From Hoeflea_A sp965249925 (GTDB lineage Bacteria > Pseudomonadota > Alphaproteobacteria > Rhizobiales > Rhizobiaceae), in NCBI GenBank assembly GCA_965249925.1, contig OZ252260.1, positions 5,642,001 to 5,706,000 of the forward strand: a stretch of 64,000 nucleotides of DNA, read 5' to 3'. Below the pieces are notes generated by a model. It saw only the letters and a list, made by a program, of their open reading frames with translations. It ran no database searches and was not told the origin of the DNA. Shown here in pieces: positions 34,745 to 43,623 of the stretch; the first letter of the stretch is position 1, and every line of letters starts with the position of its first letter. The position numbers were made by a program, and so were the translations under genes.

Positions 34745-35413
34745 TTGCAATCGAAAAACCAGTCACAGACACAGCGCGCCGTATCCGAATTGCGACGGAT
34801 GATCGTGTCCAATGAGCTGGGTGCCGGATCCAGTCTGCTGGAGGCCGAGTTGGCCGAGCTTCTGGGCATGTCGCGCACGCCGGTGCGCGAGGCCACGCTC
34901 ATGCTTGAGGCGCAGGGTCTGGTCAAGGTCCGACCGCGCCGCGGAGTGCAAATCCTGTCGATATCGCCCGATGATATGGAAGAGATCTATCAGATATTGA
35001 CCGAACTGGAGTGCCTCGCCGCCGAACGGGTGGCCGCTTCCGGAGCGGACAAGAAAGCCCTGCAGCCGCTGCGCGAGGCCACCGACCGGATGGAAGAAGC
35101 GCTTAAAAACGACGATCGCGAATCATGGGCGGCAGCCGACGATGATTTCCACGCGACGCTCGTCGATATGGCCGGCAGCGAGCGCCTGAAGTCGGTCATC
35201 GACACCTTCACCGACCAGGTGCGCCGCGCCCGGACACTGACCCTCTATATGCGCCCGACGCCGACCCGTTCCAACAAGGACCACCGGGCTTTGATCAGGG
35301 CACTAGAAAAGGGCGATGTCGAACTGGCGCGCAAGCTCCACCGCGAGCACCGGCTGGAGGCGAAATCATTGATGATTTCTCTCTTGCGAAAACACGGCCT
35401 ACGGCAGGTTTAG
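34745..35413 (+). CDS. GntR family transcriptional regulator, FCD domain
   Basis: A 222-residue FadR-type regulator. The winged helix includes AELAELLGMSRTPVREATLML near residue 38; the all-helical FCD ligand domain follows from residue 75, with DDDFHATLVDMAG (metal-binding D and H) and HRALIRALEKGD, HREHRL. The start is a TTG at 34745 with GAGG 8-9 nt upstream. It lies 10 bp after the dehydrogenase gene, so it is cotranscribed and probably autoregulated through the palindrome at 33609-33624. Its stop codon overlaps that of the convergent DUF1963 gene. Confidence 0.9.
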   Translation: MQSKNQSQTQRAVSELRRMIVSNELGAGSSLLEAELAELLGMSRTPVREATLMLEAQGLVKVRPRRGVQILSISPDDMEEIYQILTELECLAAERVAASGADKKALQPLREATDRMEEALKNDDRESWAAADDDFHATLVDMAGSERLKSVIDTFTDQVRRARTLTLYMRPTPTRSNKDHRALIRALEKGDVELARKLHREHRLEAKSLMISLLRKHGLRQV

Positions 35414-36450
35414 TAACACTGCAGTATGAGCCTCGCTTGGTCGAAACGACGGGACCTCAAATCGTCTCGGTGTATCCAAACATAAATGATCCCATTATCC
35501 CCGAACATATATCCGTTGCCATCGTCGCTTGCGATCTGGAAAAGAAAAACCCAATCGAGCGCTCCACGCGCCAATCGGCTTCGTTCTTCCTCTTCCTCTT
35601 GGGACGAGGCGCCGCCACCCAAATACAGTCCATTTGAAACGAGCTGACACTCCCGTTGCATGGGACCCTGCACCGGGCTTGGCCAACCGCCAAAGCGATG
35701 TCCCATTATAGATGTAGGCCGCCCGTCGTCCTGGAGAGAAAGATACCAATCCATGTATCGATCTTTGTTTCGTCGGTATGCCTCAATCTCATCGAGTGCA
35801 TCAAGGTAAGGCAGCATCGGCACCATGCAGAAGTGCCTTTGGAGATGCGATGGATCCAACTCAAGCGACCAGTCAAATTGCGTTTGATCAAGCTCCTGTG
35901 GTGGCTGTCGCGGTGCGAGATCCGGCATCGGGCTGTCGTCCCATATCAAACGGAGTCCAAGCGAATCTTCTGGGGCATATCCCCATGGCTGTTGCTCGTA
36001 GTCATAAAACAGAAGCAATCGACCGGAGTCGGGTAAATCGCTGTGAATCTCGCAGCCGGTATTCAAAACATTCAGATCAAGCTGTGCGACAAAGGAAAGA
36101 GGTCGACGTGAACTGCATGTGGCTAGTTCGGCGGCGCGCATGTTTTTGAGGTGTTCCCGCAAAGACTGATTACTTTCGTCTTGCGGTTGATCGTCCCAAG
36201 TCGCGACTTGAGGGACCCGTCTTTCAAGATCCGGGTAGGGGTCGCGCCACGGCCATTCCACACCGTTGGGAAGCAGTGGTTGTCCGCCGATCCGAGTAAG
36301 GTCGTCAGGGATGGCCGATTTATCTATTTGTGAAAGGGTTTCAAGCCAGTATGCAGGTCTGGCGGTGCCCGCCAGTTGTTGAGCATCATTATCTGCGAAA
36401 TCGAATGCAGTGAGGGATTTGATGATTTCAGTTTCACTTTTGAACATCAT
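35410..36450 (-). CDS. DUF1963 (YwqG-like) protein
   Basis: A 346-residue soluble protein. The stretch RIGGQPLLPNGVEWPW near residue 52 and SFVAQLDLN near 117 followed by GRLLLFYDYEQQPWG near 142 are diagnostic of DUF1963/YwqG proteins; a glycine-rich GHRFGGWPSPVQGPMQ and a final GDNGIIYVWIHRDDL follow. The gene looks less GC-rich than its neighbours and overlaps the convergent GntR stop by 3 bp, suggesting independent acquisition. The function is unknown; family members often sit near polymorphic toxin or immunity genes, none of which is visible here. Confidence 0.85.
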   Translation of the reverse strand: MMFKSETEIIKSLTAFDFADNDAQQLAGTARPAYWLETLSQIDKSAIPDDLTRIGGQPLLPNGVEWPWRDPYPDLERRVPQVATWDDQPQDESNQSLREHLKNMRAAELATCSSRRPLSFVAQLDLNVLNTGCEIHSDLPDSGRLLLFYDYEQQPWGYAPEDSLGLRLIWDDSPMPDLAPRQPPQELDQTQFDWSLELDPSHLQRHFCMVPMLPYLDALDEIEAYRRNKDRYMDWYLSLQDDGRPTSIMGHRFGGWPSPVQGPMQRECQLVSNGLYLGGGASSQEEEEERSRLARGALDWVFLFQIASDDGNGYMFGDNGIIYVWIHRDDLRSRRFDQARLILQCY

Positions 36451-36558
36451 TTGTCCCGTCTTTGTCCGGATCTTGGGAAAGACCTTATAACGGAGGCCTC
36501 AGCAAGATTATGATTGCGACAACTATCGCGAGGGGGTGTTTCCATCGCACACCCGCAG

Positions 36559-38592
36559 TCATAGTGCAGCCGCCAGACGACTGCCCTGGTCGATGGCGCG
36601 CTTGGCGTCCAGTTCGAGCGCTTCGAAAGCGCCGCCGATAACGTGACTGTCGACGCCGAGGTCGGTTAGCCCCTCCGCCAGGGCGTTGTCCGGGAGCTGG
36701 CCGGCGCAGATGACAATGGTATCGACCTCGAGCCATTGCGGGTCGCGGCGATCTTCACCGAAAGAGATCTTCAGGCCGCGTTCGTCGATTTCCTCATAGT
36801 TGACGTTGCCGAGCATCTGCACGTTCTTCATGGCCAGCGATGCGCGATGGATCCAGCCCGTGGTCTTGCCAAGGTTCGCCCCGTGTTTCTTGGCCTTACG
36901 CTGCAGCATGGTAATGCGGCGCGGCGATTTCTCCGGCCGTGCTCCCTCCGGTGCGAGGCCGCCGGGAGTGAATGCTGGATCGCCAACGCCCCATTCACGC
37001 TTCCACAGATCAAGATCAACAGTCGGGGATACACCCTCGTGGGCAAGGTACTCGCATACATCGAAACCGATGCCGCCGGCGCCGATCACCGCAACCGACT
37101 TGCCAACCGACTCCCTGTCACGCAACACATCGACGTAACTGAGAACCTTCGGATGATCCTGCCCGGGGATTTTTGGATCGCGCGGCAGCACGCCTGTGGC
37201 GATGATGACCTCGTCAAAACCCCCGTCGGCCAGTTGCCCGGCCGTGGCCTCCGTATTCAGCCGGACCTTCACCTGCTTGAGTTCCAGTTGCCGCCGGTAG
37301 TAGTCGATCAGACCGTGGAACTCCTCCTTGCCGGGAATCTGCTTGGCCATGTTGAGCTGGCCGCCAATGTCCGCCGCCCGCTCGAACAGGGTCACGTCAT
37401 GGCCGCACTCGGCGGCGACCAGGGCGGCCGACAGGCCCGCTGGCCCGGCGCCGACCACCGCAACCTTGCGCGGTGTCTCGGTCGGGACATAGTTGAGCTC
37501 GGTTTCGTGGCAGGCCCGCGGATTGACCAGGCAGGTGGAGAGTTTCATCTGGAAGGTATGGTCCAGGCAAGCCTGATTACAGGCGATGCAGGGCGTGATT
37601 TCGTCGGCCCGCTTCTCGTAGGCTTTCTTGACGAAATCGGCATCGGCCAAAAACGGTCGAGCCATCGACACCATGTCGGCGCACCCCTCAGCCAGCACCT
37701 CCTCGGCAACCTGCGGCGTGTTGATGCGGTTCGATGTGATGAGCGGGATCGAGACTTCTCCCATCAGGCGCTTGGTGACCCAGGTAAAGGCGCGGCGCGG
37801 AACCGAGGTTGCGATCGTCGGGATACGCGCCTCGTGCCAGCCGATGCCGGTGTTGATAATCGTCGCGCCGGCCGCTTCGATGGCGCGGGCCAGTTGCACG
37901 ACCTCGGGCCAGGTCGATCCGTTCGGCACCAGGTCGATCATCGACAGGCGGTAGATAATGATGAAATCCTCACCGACAGCCTGGCGCACGCGACGGACGA
38001 TCTCGACAGGCAGCCGCATCCGGTTTTCGTATGAGCCGCCCCAGTCATCCTCCCGCCTGTTGGTATGCAGGACCAGAAACTGATTGATGAAATAGCCCTC
38101 AGATCCCATGATCTCGACGCCGTCGTAACCGGCCTCGCGGGCGAGTGCCGCACAGGTGGCGAAGTCGGCGATCTGCTTTTCGATGCCTGCCTCGTCCAGT
38201 TCGATCGGCGCGAAGGGCGTGATCGGCGATTTGATCGCGGATGCCGAAACACCACCGGGATGATAGGCATAGCGGCCCGAATGCAGGATCTGCATGGCAA
38301 TCTTGCCGCCTTCGGCATGCACGGCTTCCGTTGTCGGCCGGTGCTCCTCGACCTCCGCCATGATCGATAGTTTGCCGGCGCCGGGCAGCGCTGCTCCCTC
38401 CTCATTGGGCGCGACGCCGCCGGTCACCATCAGCCCAACGCCGCCGCGCGCCCTTTCGGCGAAATAGGCGGCGACCCGGTCATGCGCCTTGCGGTCCTCC
38501 AGACCGGTGTGCATGGACCCCATCAGGATGCGGTTGGGCAAGGTGGTGAAACCGAGATCCAGCGGTGTGAAGATATAAGGAAAGGACGGCAT
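36559..38592 (-). CDS. NADH:flavin oxidoreductase/FAD-dependent enzyme (2,4-dienoyl-CoA reductase FadH-like)
   Basis: A 677-residue Old Yellow Enzyme fusion. Residues 1-330 form the FMN TIM barrel (LPNRILMGSMHTGLED, HSGRYAYHPGG, GYFINQFL, TNRREDDWGGSYENR). Then come the 4Fe-4S cysteines CIACNQACLDHTF...CLVNPRA near 340-360. An FAD/NAD(P) half follows with VAVVGAGPAGLSAALVAAE near 380 and VAVIGAGGIGFDVCEYL near 500. The size and order equal FadH and the trimethylamine or histamine dehydrogenase family; the sequence style is FadH. It may reduce an unsaturated CoA ester or enone. It precedes nothing in its operon but shares the PadR region. Confidence 0.92.
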   Translation of the reverse strand: MPSFPYIFTPLDLGFTTLPNRILMGSMHTGLEDRKAHDRVAAYFAERARGGVGLMVTGGVAPNEEGAALPGAGKLSIMAEVEEHRPTTEAVHAEGGKIAMQILHSGRYAYHPGGVSASAIKSPITPFAPIELDEAGIEKQIADFATCAALAREAGYDGVEIMGSEGYFINQFLVLHTNRREDDWGGSYENRMRLPVEIVRRVRQAVGEDFIIIYRLSMIDLVPNGSTWPEVVQLARAIEAAGATIINTGIGWHEARIPTIATSVPRRAFTWVTKRLMGEVSIPLITSNRINTPQVAEEVLAEGCADMVSMARPFLADADFVKKAYEKRADEITPCIACNQACLDHTFQMKLSTCLVNPRACHETELNYVPTETPRKVAVVGAGPAGLSAALVAAECGHDVTLFERAADIGGQLNMAKQIPGKEEFHGLIDYYRRQLELKQVKVRLNTEATAGQLADGGFDEVIIATGVLPRDPKIPGQDHPKVLSYVDVLRDRESVGKSVAVIGAGGIGFDVCEYLAHEGVSPTVDLDLWKREWGVGDPAFTPGGLAPEGARPEKSPRRITMLQRKAKKHGANLGKTTGWIHRASLAMKNVQMLGNVNYEEIDERGLKISFGEDRRDPQWLEVDTIVICAGQLPDNALAEGLTDLGVDSHVIGGAFEALELDAKRAIDQGSRLAAAL

Positions 38593-38628
38593 GTGACCTC
38601 CATGGTCGCATCTGTTGACGGGAAAATC

Positions 38629-39081
38629 TTACGAACGGCCTTGGGTTTGCGCGCCACGAATATGGGCGAGGCCGGGTCCGGCCGCTTCACCCATGCGTTT
38701 GGCCAAGGCCATCAACGCATTGGCGGGCCGGATCATCACTTCGAATTCGACGATCAGACCCTGCTCGTCAAAGCGGATCATATCAACACCCTTGAGAGCC
38801 TTGTCTCCGATCCGGGCCTCGAATTCCAGCACCGCGCTCGCACCGTCCGGCGTGGCAAATGCGCGGCAATACCGAAAGTCCTCGAAGATGTTCGCCACTG
38901 TGCCGATGATCAGCAAAAAGGCCGGCTTTCCCTGAAACGGCCTGAACACCGCCGGTGAGCGAAATACCACCGAATCCGACGTGATGCGGGAAAGCGTGCT
39001 CACGTCCTTCGACTCGATGAGACTGTGCCAGGTGTCGACGGTTTCCTGTGCGGCCGGTTTCAATCCGGGCAAAGACGGCAT
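38629..39081 (-). CDS. SnoaL-like (NTF2 fold) protein
   Basis: A 150-residue nuclear-transport-factor-2-like protein. Features are TVDTWHSLIESKDVSTLSRI near residue 15, VVFRSPAVFRPFQGKPA near 40 and LIVEFEVMIRPANALMALA near 115. The ATG at 39081 has GGAG 9 nt upstream. Such proteins are small isomerases or cyclases, or simple binding domains. It lies 36 bp upstream of the FadH-like gene on the same strand and opposite the PadR regulator, so all are probably coregulated. Confidence 0.85.
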   Translation of the reverse strand: MPSLPGLKPAAQETVDTWHSLIESKDVSTLSRITSDSVVFRSPAVFRPFQGKPAFLLIIGTVANIFEDFRYCRAFATPDGASAVLEFEARIGDKALKGVDMIRFDEQGLIVEFEVMIRPANALMALAKRMGEAAGPGLAHIRGAQTQGRS

Positions 39082-39114
39082 GACACGCTCTCCTGCCAAA
39101 ATTCGCATTACTTG

Positions 39115-39150
39115 ATATGTGCGCTAACACATATATGCTACTATACATAT
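39115..39150. promoter_or_regulatory. PadR operator region
   Basis: A perfect inverted repeat ATATGTG-N6-CACATAT (39115-39134) is followed by a second, overlapping one, ATATG-N8-CATAT (39133-39150). PadR repressors bind ATGT-N8-10-ACAT dyads, which this resembles closely. It lies in the divergent gap between the SnoaL-like gene and the PadR gene. Confidence 0.7.
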
Positions 39151-39180
39151 GCGCAACCGGAATTTCGGAGTCGACTCGCT

Positions 39181-39711
39181 GTGGCCCTATCCAATGCCAT
39201 CCTCGTCATTCTCACCGAAAGGCCGATGTCGGGCTACGATCTCGCCAAGTATTTCGACACATCCATCGGCTTTTTCTGGACCGCCTCGCACCCACAGATT
39301 TACCGGGAGCTGAAGAAACTCGGCGAGCGCGGACTGGTCGAATCCCATGAGGAAATTCAATCCGGCAAGCCGAACCGGATTGTCTATCAGATTACCGAAC
39401 GTGGTCGTCAGGCACTGTTGGACTGGTCGCGCGATCCGGTCCAGCCGCCCTTGATCAAGGACGATCTGCTGGTTCGCCTGCAGGCCATCGAACACATCGA
39501 CAAGGAGGCCCTGCAAGACCAAGTGCGCGACCGGTTGGCGGCGCATCGTGAGCAGTTAAACCAGTATTTGCACATCAAATCGCGGCGTTTTGCTGATGAA
39601 CCGGTCGCGCCGGTGGACCTGGGCAAACTGATGGGGCTCGAGCTGGGGATTGCCTATGAAAAAGGCTGGATCAGCTGGTGCAGAAATGTCCTGAAGCGAC
39701 TGTCGAAATAG
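39181..39711 (+). CDS. PadR family transcriptional regulator
   Basis: A 176-residue PadR protein. The N-terminal wing-helix reads ILVILTERPMSGYDLAKYFD and HPQIYRELKKLGERGLVE, followed by IVYQITERGRQALLDW. Residues 90-176 form the C-terminal helical dimerisation domain (Vir_act_alpha_C). The start is GTG at 39181, directly where the family begins, with GGAG about 10 nt upstream. PadR regulators sense phenolic acids or drugs. Here it likely represses the SnoaL-FadH-like pair. Confidence 0.88.
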   Translation: MALSNAILVILTERPMSGYDLAKYFDTSIGFFWTASHPQIYRELKKLGERGLVESHEEIQSGKPNRIVYQITERGRQALLDWSRDPVQPPLIKDDLLVRLQAIEHIDKEALQDQVRDRLAAHREQLNQYLHIKSRRFADEPVAPVDLGKLMGLELGIAYEKGWISWCRNVLKRLSK

Positions 39712-39718
39712 CCGCGGA

Positions 39719-39740
39719 CCCTGCCGTTGGCCCGGCAGGG
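39719..39740. terminator. Hairpin after the PadR gene
   Basis: CCCTGCCG and CGGCAGGG form an 8-bp stem with a 6-nt loop, 7 bp after the PadR stop and 23 bp before the convergent DUF992 stop. No T-run follows on either strand, so termination is plausible but unproven. Confidence 0.4.
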
Positions 39741-39763
39741 ATCGGTTTCAAGAGGGGATGCGG

Positions 39764-40306
39764 TCATCGCGATGCGGAGGCGGAACTCAGCGTCAAAGCG
39801 CCGATACCGGCAGATGCGTTCAGACCGATCGCGGCGCTGACGCTGATCGGAACCAGATTGAAGTTGTTCTTCAGATTGCCGACCAACACGTTGGCGCCGA
39901 CGCCAAGGCCAAGACCGGCTGCCGCCGAAACTCCGACATAGGTTCCGTCCAGACGGCCCTGCGGCACCTGATAGCTTGGGGCGTAGACCGCCCAAACGAG
40001 GCGCTCCCGTCGCTTGAAGCCAATGTCCGGGCCAACCCTTGTGATCGTCCCGTCGTAGTATTCGTAGAGATCGCCGCCACGCGCATTCTCGAATGTGCAG
40101 GTGAAGTCCTGCGACGAGCCGATCACATAACCAATGCTTCCCGGGCTTTCACAGGTGAGCAGGCCGACCTTGCTGAAGTGTCGCTTTTGTTCAGGCGCAG
40201 CCGGTGCCGGCGAGGACGGTGTATCGGCAGCGAACGCGGGTGCGGCAACGGCGGCGAAAAGCACACAAGCCAGGCTGACTGCAGACGCTGAGGTAAACGG
40301 TTTCAT
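39764..40306 (-). CDS. DUF992 secreted protein
   Basis: A 180-residue exported protein. Signal peptide MKPFTSASAVSLACVLFAAV ends in APAFA near residue 26. The mature part contains VGLLTCESPGSIGYVIGSSQ, FTCTFENARGGDLYEYYDG, GLNASAGIGALTLS. Two cysteines (in LTCE and FTCTF) are conserved in DUF992. This family is nearly restricted to Alphaproteobacteria and has no known function. It is a single gene with an unremarkable upstream gap of 267 bp. Confidence 0.9.
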   Translation of the reverse strand: MKPFTSASAVSLACVLFAAVAAPAFAADTPSSPAPAAPEQKRHFSKVGLLTCESPGSIGYVIGSSQDFTCTFENARGGDLYEYYDGTITRVGPDIGFKRRERLVWAVYAPSYQVPQGRLDGTYVGVSAAAGLGLGVGANVLVGNLKNNFNLVPISVSAAIGLNASAGIGALTLSSASASR

Positions 40307-40573
40307 GGTTCTCTCCTAAGGAATCAAACGAGCGGGGAGTGGTGATCCCATCAGAAACCTATTGGCTCGCATCGCAGCAGAAATGCGCCGGGATTGTGTC
40401 GGACCCGGGGTATTCCCATGGCCTTTTCAATGCCAGTGCCAGTGCGGCGATTGTGCAACAGTCGGGGGTCGGCTACCAATGAGTGCGGCAGCATAGCAGG
40501 ATTCGAATGTGCCGTCGGTCAGTGTTCGGCCGACATCTCTCGGGATGATGTTCATCTCAACAAGGGGTAAAGA

Positions 40574-42160
40574 ATGCGCAGTTTCTTCTACGTCAGTTCG
40601 ATCGTTGCATTCCTTCTTGTGGCGTTGATCGGGATCTCCTGGCCGCCGTTCTGGTGGGCGATGATCATCGTCATTCCCTATATTCTGGTCGGTATCTATG
40701 ACATCCATTGGGCGCGGCATAACGTCCTGCACAATTATCCTGTCGTCGGCCATCTTCGCTACGCGCTGGAGTTCATCAGCCCGGAGATACGGCAATACTT
40801 CATCGAGACCAACGAGAACGGGAAACCCTATAACCGGCTGCAGAGAAACCTGGTGACGGCACGTTCGAAGGGCATCAACGATACACAGCCCTTCGGAACG
40901 CAGTTCGATCTGCTTGAAACCGGCTATGTGCGGGGCAGCCATTCACTGGCGCCCAAAAAGGTCGACCGCGGTGAGGCGCGTGTGATGGTCGGCGGTCCCG
41001 ACTGTAAGCAACCCTATGACGCCTCACGCCTCAACATCTCTGCAATGAGCTTCGGCGCCCTCAGCCCAACCGCTGTTCATGCGCTCAACGCCGGAGCAAA
41101 GCGTGGCGGATTTGCCCACAACACAGGCGAGGGCGGTTTGAGCCCTTACCACCTGGCCGGCGGTGGCGACATCATCTTTCAGATCGGCACCGGCTATTTC
41201 GGATGTCGCACCGAAGACGGCCATTTCGACGAAGACAAATTCGTCACCATCGCCGAACGCGATGTCGTGAAAATGATCGAAATTAAACTATCGCAAGGCG
41301 CCAAACCGGCGCATGGCGGTGTTCTGCCGGCCGCCAAGGTCGATGAGGAGATCGCCCGCATCCGCGGCGTTCCAATGGGCAAGGATGTGATCTCGCCGCC
41401 GGCCCACACAGCGTTCGATTCACCGGAAGGCCTGATCCGCTGGGTCGACCGCCTGCGCGACATCAGCGGCGGCAAACCGATCGGCTTCAAGCTTTGCCTC
41501 GGGCGCCGGCACGAATTCATGGCGATCGTCAAGGCGATGCTGAAGACCGGTATCACGCCCGATTTCATCACCATAGACGGTGCCGAGGGCGGCACCGGTG
41601 CTGCACCTCCGGAGTTCACCAACAAACTCGGCGTGCCGATCGATGAGGCTTTGGCCTTCGTACAGTCCTGTCTTATCGGTGCCAATGTGCGCGAGCGGAT
41701 GCGGGTCATTGCCAGCGCCAAGATTGTCACCGGTTTCGATATGGTCGAGAAAATCGCGCTTGGTGCCGATATGTGCAACATGGCCCGGCCGATGCTGTTT
41801 GCGCTTGGCTGCATCCAGTCCATACGCTGTAACACAAACACCTGTCCGACCGGGATCGCTACGCAAGACCGCGCCCGGGCAAAAGCGGTCGATGTGAACT
41901 TGCGGCAGGTAGGGGTTGCACAATTCCATGAACAGACCATGGAGAGTTTTCTGGATCTTATCGGCGCGATGGGTCTGGAATCACCAAGCCAGTTGCTGCC
42001 CGAACATATCCATCAGCGAATGGCCAATGAACTGGAAAAACCGTACAACAAGTTCCAGGAATACCTGGAGCCCGGTGAGCTGCTAGGTGACGAAATCCGC
42101 TCCGCATTCAAAGGACACTGGGATAAGGCGCAAGCCGAGTCCTTTGCCCCCGCCGCTTAG
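40574..42160 (+). CDS. FMN-binding glutamate synthase family protein
   Basis: A 528-residue protein. Two N-terminal helices (residues 5-45) anchor it to the membrane. The GltB-like FMN barrel follows: LNISAMSFGALSPTAVHALN near residue 155, NTGEGGLSPYH near 178, TIDGAEGGTGAAPPEF near 334. The three cysteines of a 3Fe-4S cluster are C413, C419 and C424 in CIQSIRCNTNTCPTG. There is no glutaminase domain. Related proteins occur as stand-alone membrane-linked oxidoreductases of unknown substrate and in methylamine pathways (MgsC). The ribosome-binding sequence is AAGGGG. Confidence 0.92.
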   Translation: MRSFFYVSSIVAFLLVALIGISWPPFWWAMIIVIPYILVGIYDIHWARHNVLHNYPVVGHLRYALEFISPEIRQYFIETNENGKPYNRLQRNLVTARSKGINDTQPFGTQFDLLETGYVRGSHSLAPKKVDRGEARVMVGGPDCKQPYDASRLNISAMSFGALSPTAVHALNAGAKRGGFAHNTGEGGLSPYHLAGGGDIIFQIGTGYFGCRTEDGHFDEDKFVTIAERDVVKMIEIKLSQGAKPAHGGVLPAAKVDEEIARIRGVPMGKDVISPPAHTAFDSPEGLIRWVDRLRDISGGKPIGFKLCLGRRHEFMAIVKAMLKTGITPDFITIDGAEGGTGAAPPEFTNKLGVPIDEALAFVQSCLIGANVRERMRVIASAKIVTGFDMVEKIALGADMCNMARPMLFALGCIQSIRCNTNTCPTGIATQDRARAKAVDVNLRQVGVAQFHEQTMESFLDLIGAMGLESPSQLLPEHIHQRMANELEKPYNKFQEYLEPGELLGDEIRSAFKGHWDKAQAESFAPAA

Positions 42161-42223
42161 CCTGGTTATTCACAGTTACCGACGCCGATACAGGCCCTCA
42201 ACCGGATCTTTCAAGGGTTGATC

Positions 42224-43516
42224 TCAAACCTTGACTTCCTCGCGGACCTCGACACCCGATTCCTTGAACGCAAGGTACGCGGCGATGGCGTTGATCACAG
42301 CGACGATCAAGATCGCCCACACCACGTGTTGCAGGTGTGCCACGCTGGCGAGCACCGAAGACAGGGCCACACCGACGATTCGCACCAGAACCTTAGAGGC
42401 GCCAATTCCGATCACCCGATACTGCGGCGGAGCGACGTCGATGAAATAAAGCCAACGGGCGGTGGACACGCCGTTGACGGCCACGGTTACGATGAACAGC
42501 GCGGCGGCGTGGCTGTAGGTCGAGCTGATGACAGGCACGAAGTGTGTGAAGAACAGCAGCGCACCGGCTGTCGCGGCCATCGCCGCGCCAGCGATCATGA
42601 CGGTGCGCGTGGAGCGGTGACCGACCGCCTGCCACAGGGGACCGGCAACCATCAGCGCCAGAGCGGTCGAGATGACGAGAGCGGTCAGCCCTTTCGGCGT
42701 TTCATGGTGCGACAGAGCGGCGAGGATCGCATAAAAGGGAACGGCCATTTCGACGGTGAGCAGGGAAAGTCGTACGACCAGGTATTTGCGGAACCACTGC
42801 ATCTTCATCAGCATGTTGAAGTTGCTATAGATTTCCGCAATGTGAGCCGACATCGAAAAGCGCCGGCGTCGCGGTGCAGTTTCGCCGGAGTGCGCGTGTT
42901 CAGCGGTATATTCGCGCACCAACAAAATAACGGCGCTGGCTGTCAGGAAAGAGGCAATACCGATCGAGATAATGGCGGCGTGCCTGGTGAAGGGCGGGTC
43001 CGTCTGGAAATACTGATGAGCCATGATGACAAGAGCCGCCGTGCCGACACCACCGAGCGTCATAACGCTGTAGAGCAACCGGTTGCGCGAGGTCGATTGC
43101 AAGACGGTACCGTAGAAATCGGCATTGAGAATACTCTGGTACTCACCCGTCAGGCCGATAACCAGGATTGCCAGGATAAAAGTCAGCGTGACGATCAGCG
43201 ACGTTCCGAATGCTGCCGACGCCAGTGCCATGAGGAAACACACCGCCACAACGATATCGGTTATCGCCAGATCATTTTTCTTGTGCGGCCGGCGCGCGGC
43301 TATCGGCGTGCCGAACAACGCCGTTATCAAACAGGCGGATTGTCGTATGGTCACCAGCAGCCCGGCGATGATCACCGGGACGTCGAGCGAAATGGCCAGA
43401 TAGGAGATAACGACGGATGGATTGGCCATCGTCCAGGCGATCGTATTGAACGTGCCCTGGCCCCGAAGGATTGAGTAATTGCGCTTTTCTTCAGGTTGCT
43501 GGTCTTTATTCATCAT
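42224..43516 (-). CDS. MFS transporter (paralogue A)
   Basis: A 430-residue, 12-helix transporter. The ATG at 43516 is chosen over an in-frame TTG at 43522. It is clearly homologous to the gene at 43624-44907: both contain NPSVV/SPSVV, LAGLLVTIRQSA versus LAGLLVTVRRAA, EYQSILNADF versus EYQSLLNYDF, and SHHETPKGLTALVIS versus NHGSSPKGLTALIIS. The substrate is unknown. It follows paralogue A's sister by about 107 bp on the same strand. Confidence 0.88.
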   Translation of the reverse strand: MMNKDQQPEEKRNYSILRGQGTFNTIAWTMANPSVVISYLAISLDVPVIIAGLLVTIRQSACLITALFGTPIAARRPHKKNDLAITDIVVAVCFLMALASAAFGTSLIVTLTFILAILVIGLTGEYQSILNADFYGTVLQSTSRNRLLYSVMTLGGVGTAALVIMAHQYFQTDPPFTRHAAIISIGIASFLTASAVILLVREYTAEHAHSGETAPRRRRFSMSAHIAEIYSNFNMLMKMQWFRKYLVVRLSLLTVEMAVPFYAILAALSHHETPKGLTALVISTALALMVAGPLWQAVGHRSTRTVMIAGAAMAATAGALLFFTHFVPVISSTYSHAAALFIVTVAVNGVSTARWLYFIDVAPPQYRVIGIGASKVLVRIVGVALSSVLASVAHLQHVVWAILIVAVINAIAAYLAFKESGVEVREEVKV

Positions 43517-43623
43517 CTGCAATTTCGAAAAATTGACGCGATGGTGCCGCTCGGTGTGTCTGTCAGACTGTATGTCATAGGCACCTAGGTTTCATTATCC
43601 CGTTAACAACCCCGTCGATATTG

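Noticed and set aside
36559..38592. Trimethylamine dehydrogenase linked to the MttB-family gene
   Set aside because: Domain order is shared, but the motifs read as FadH-type and the gene is regulated by PadR, 15 kb from the MttB-family gene.
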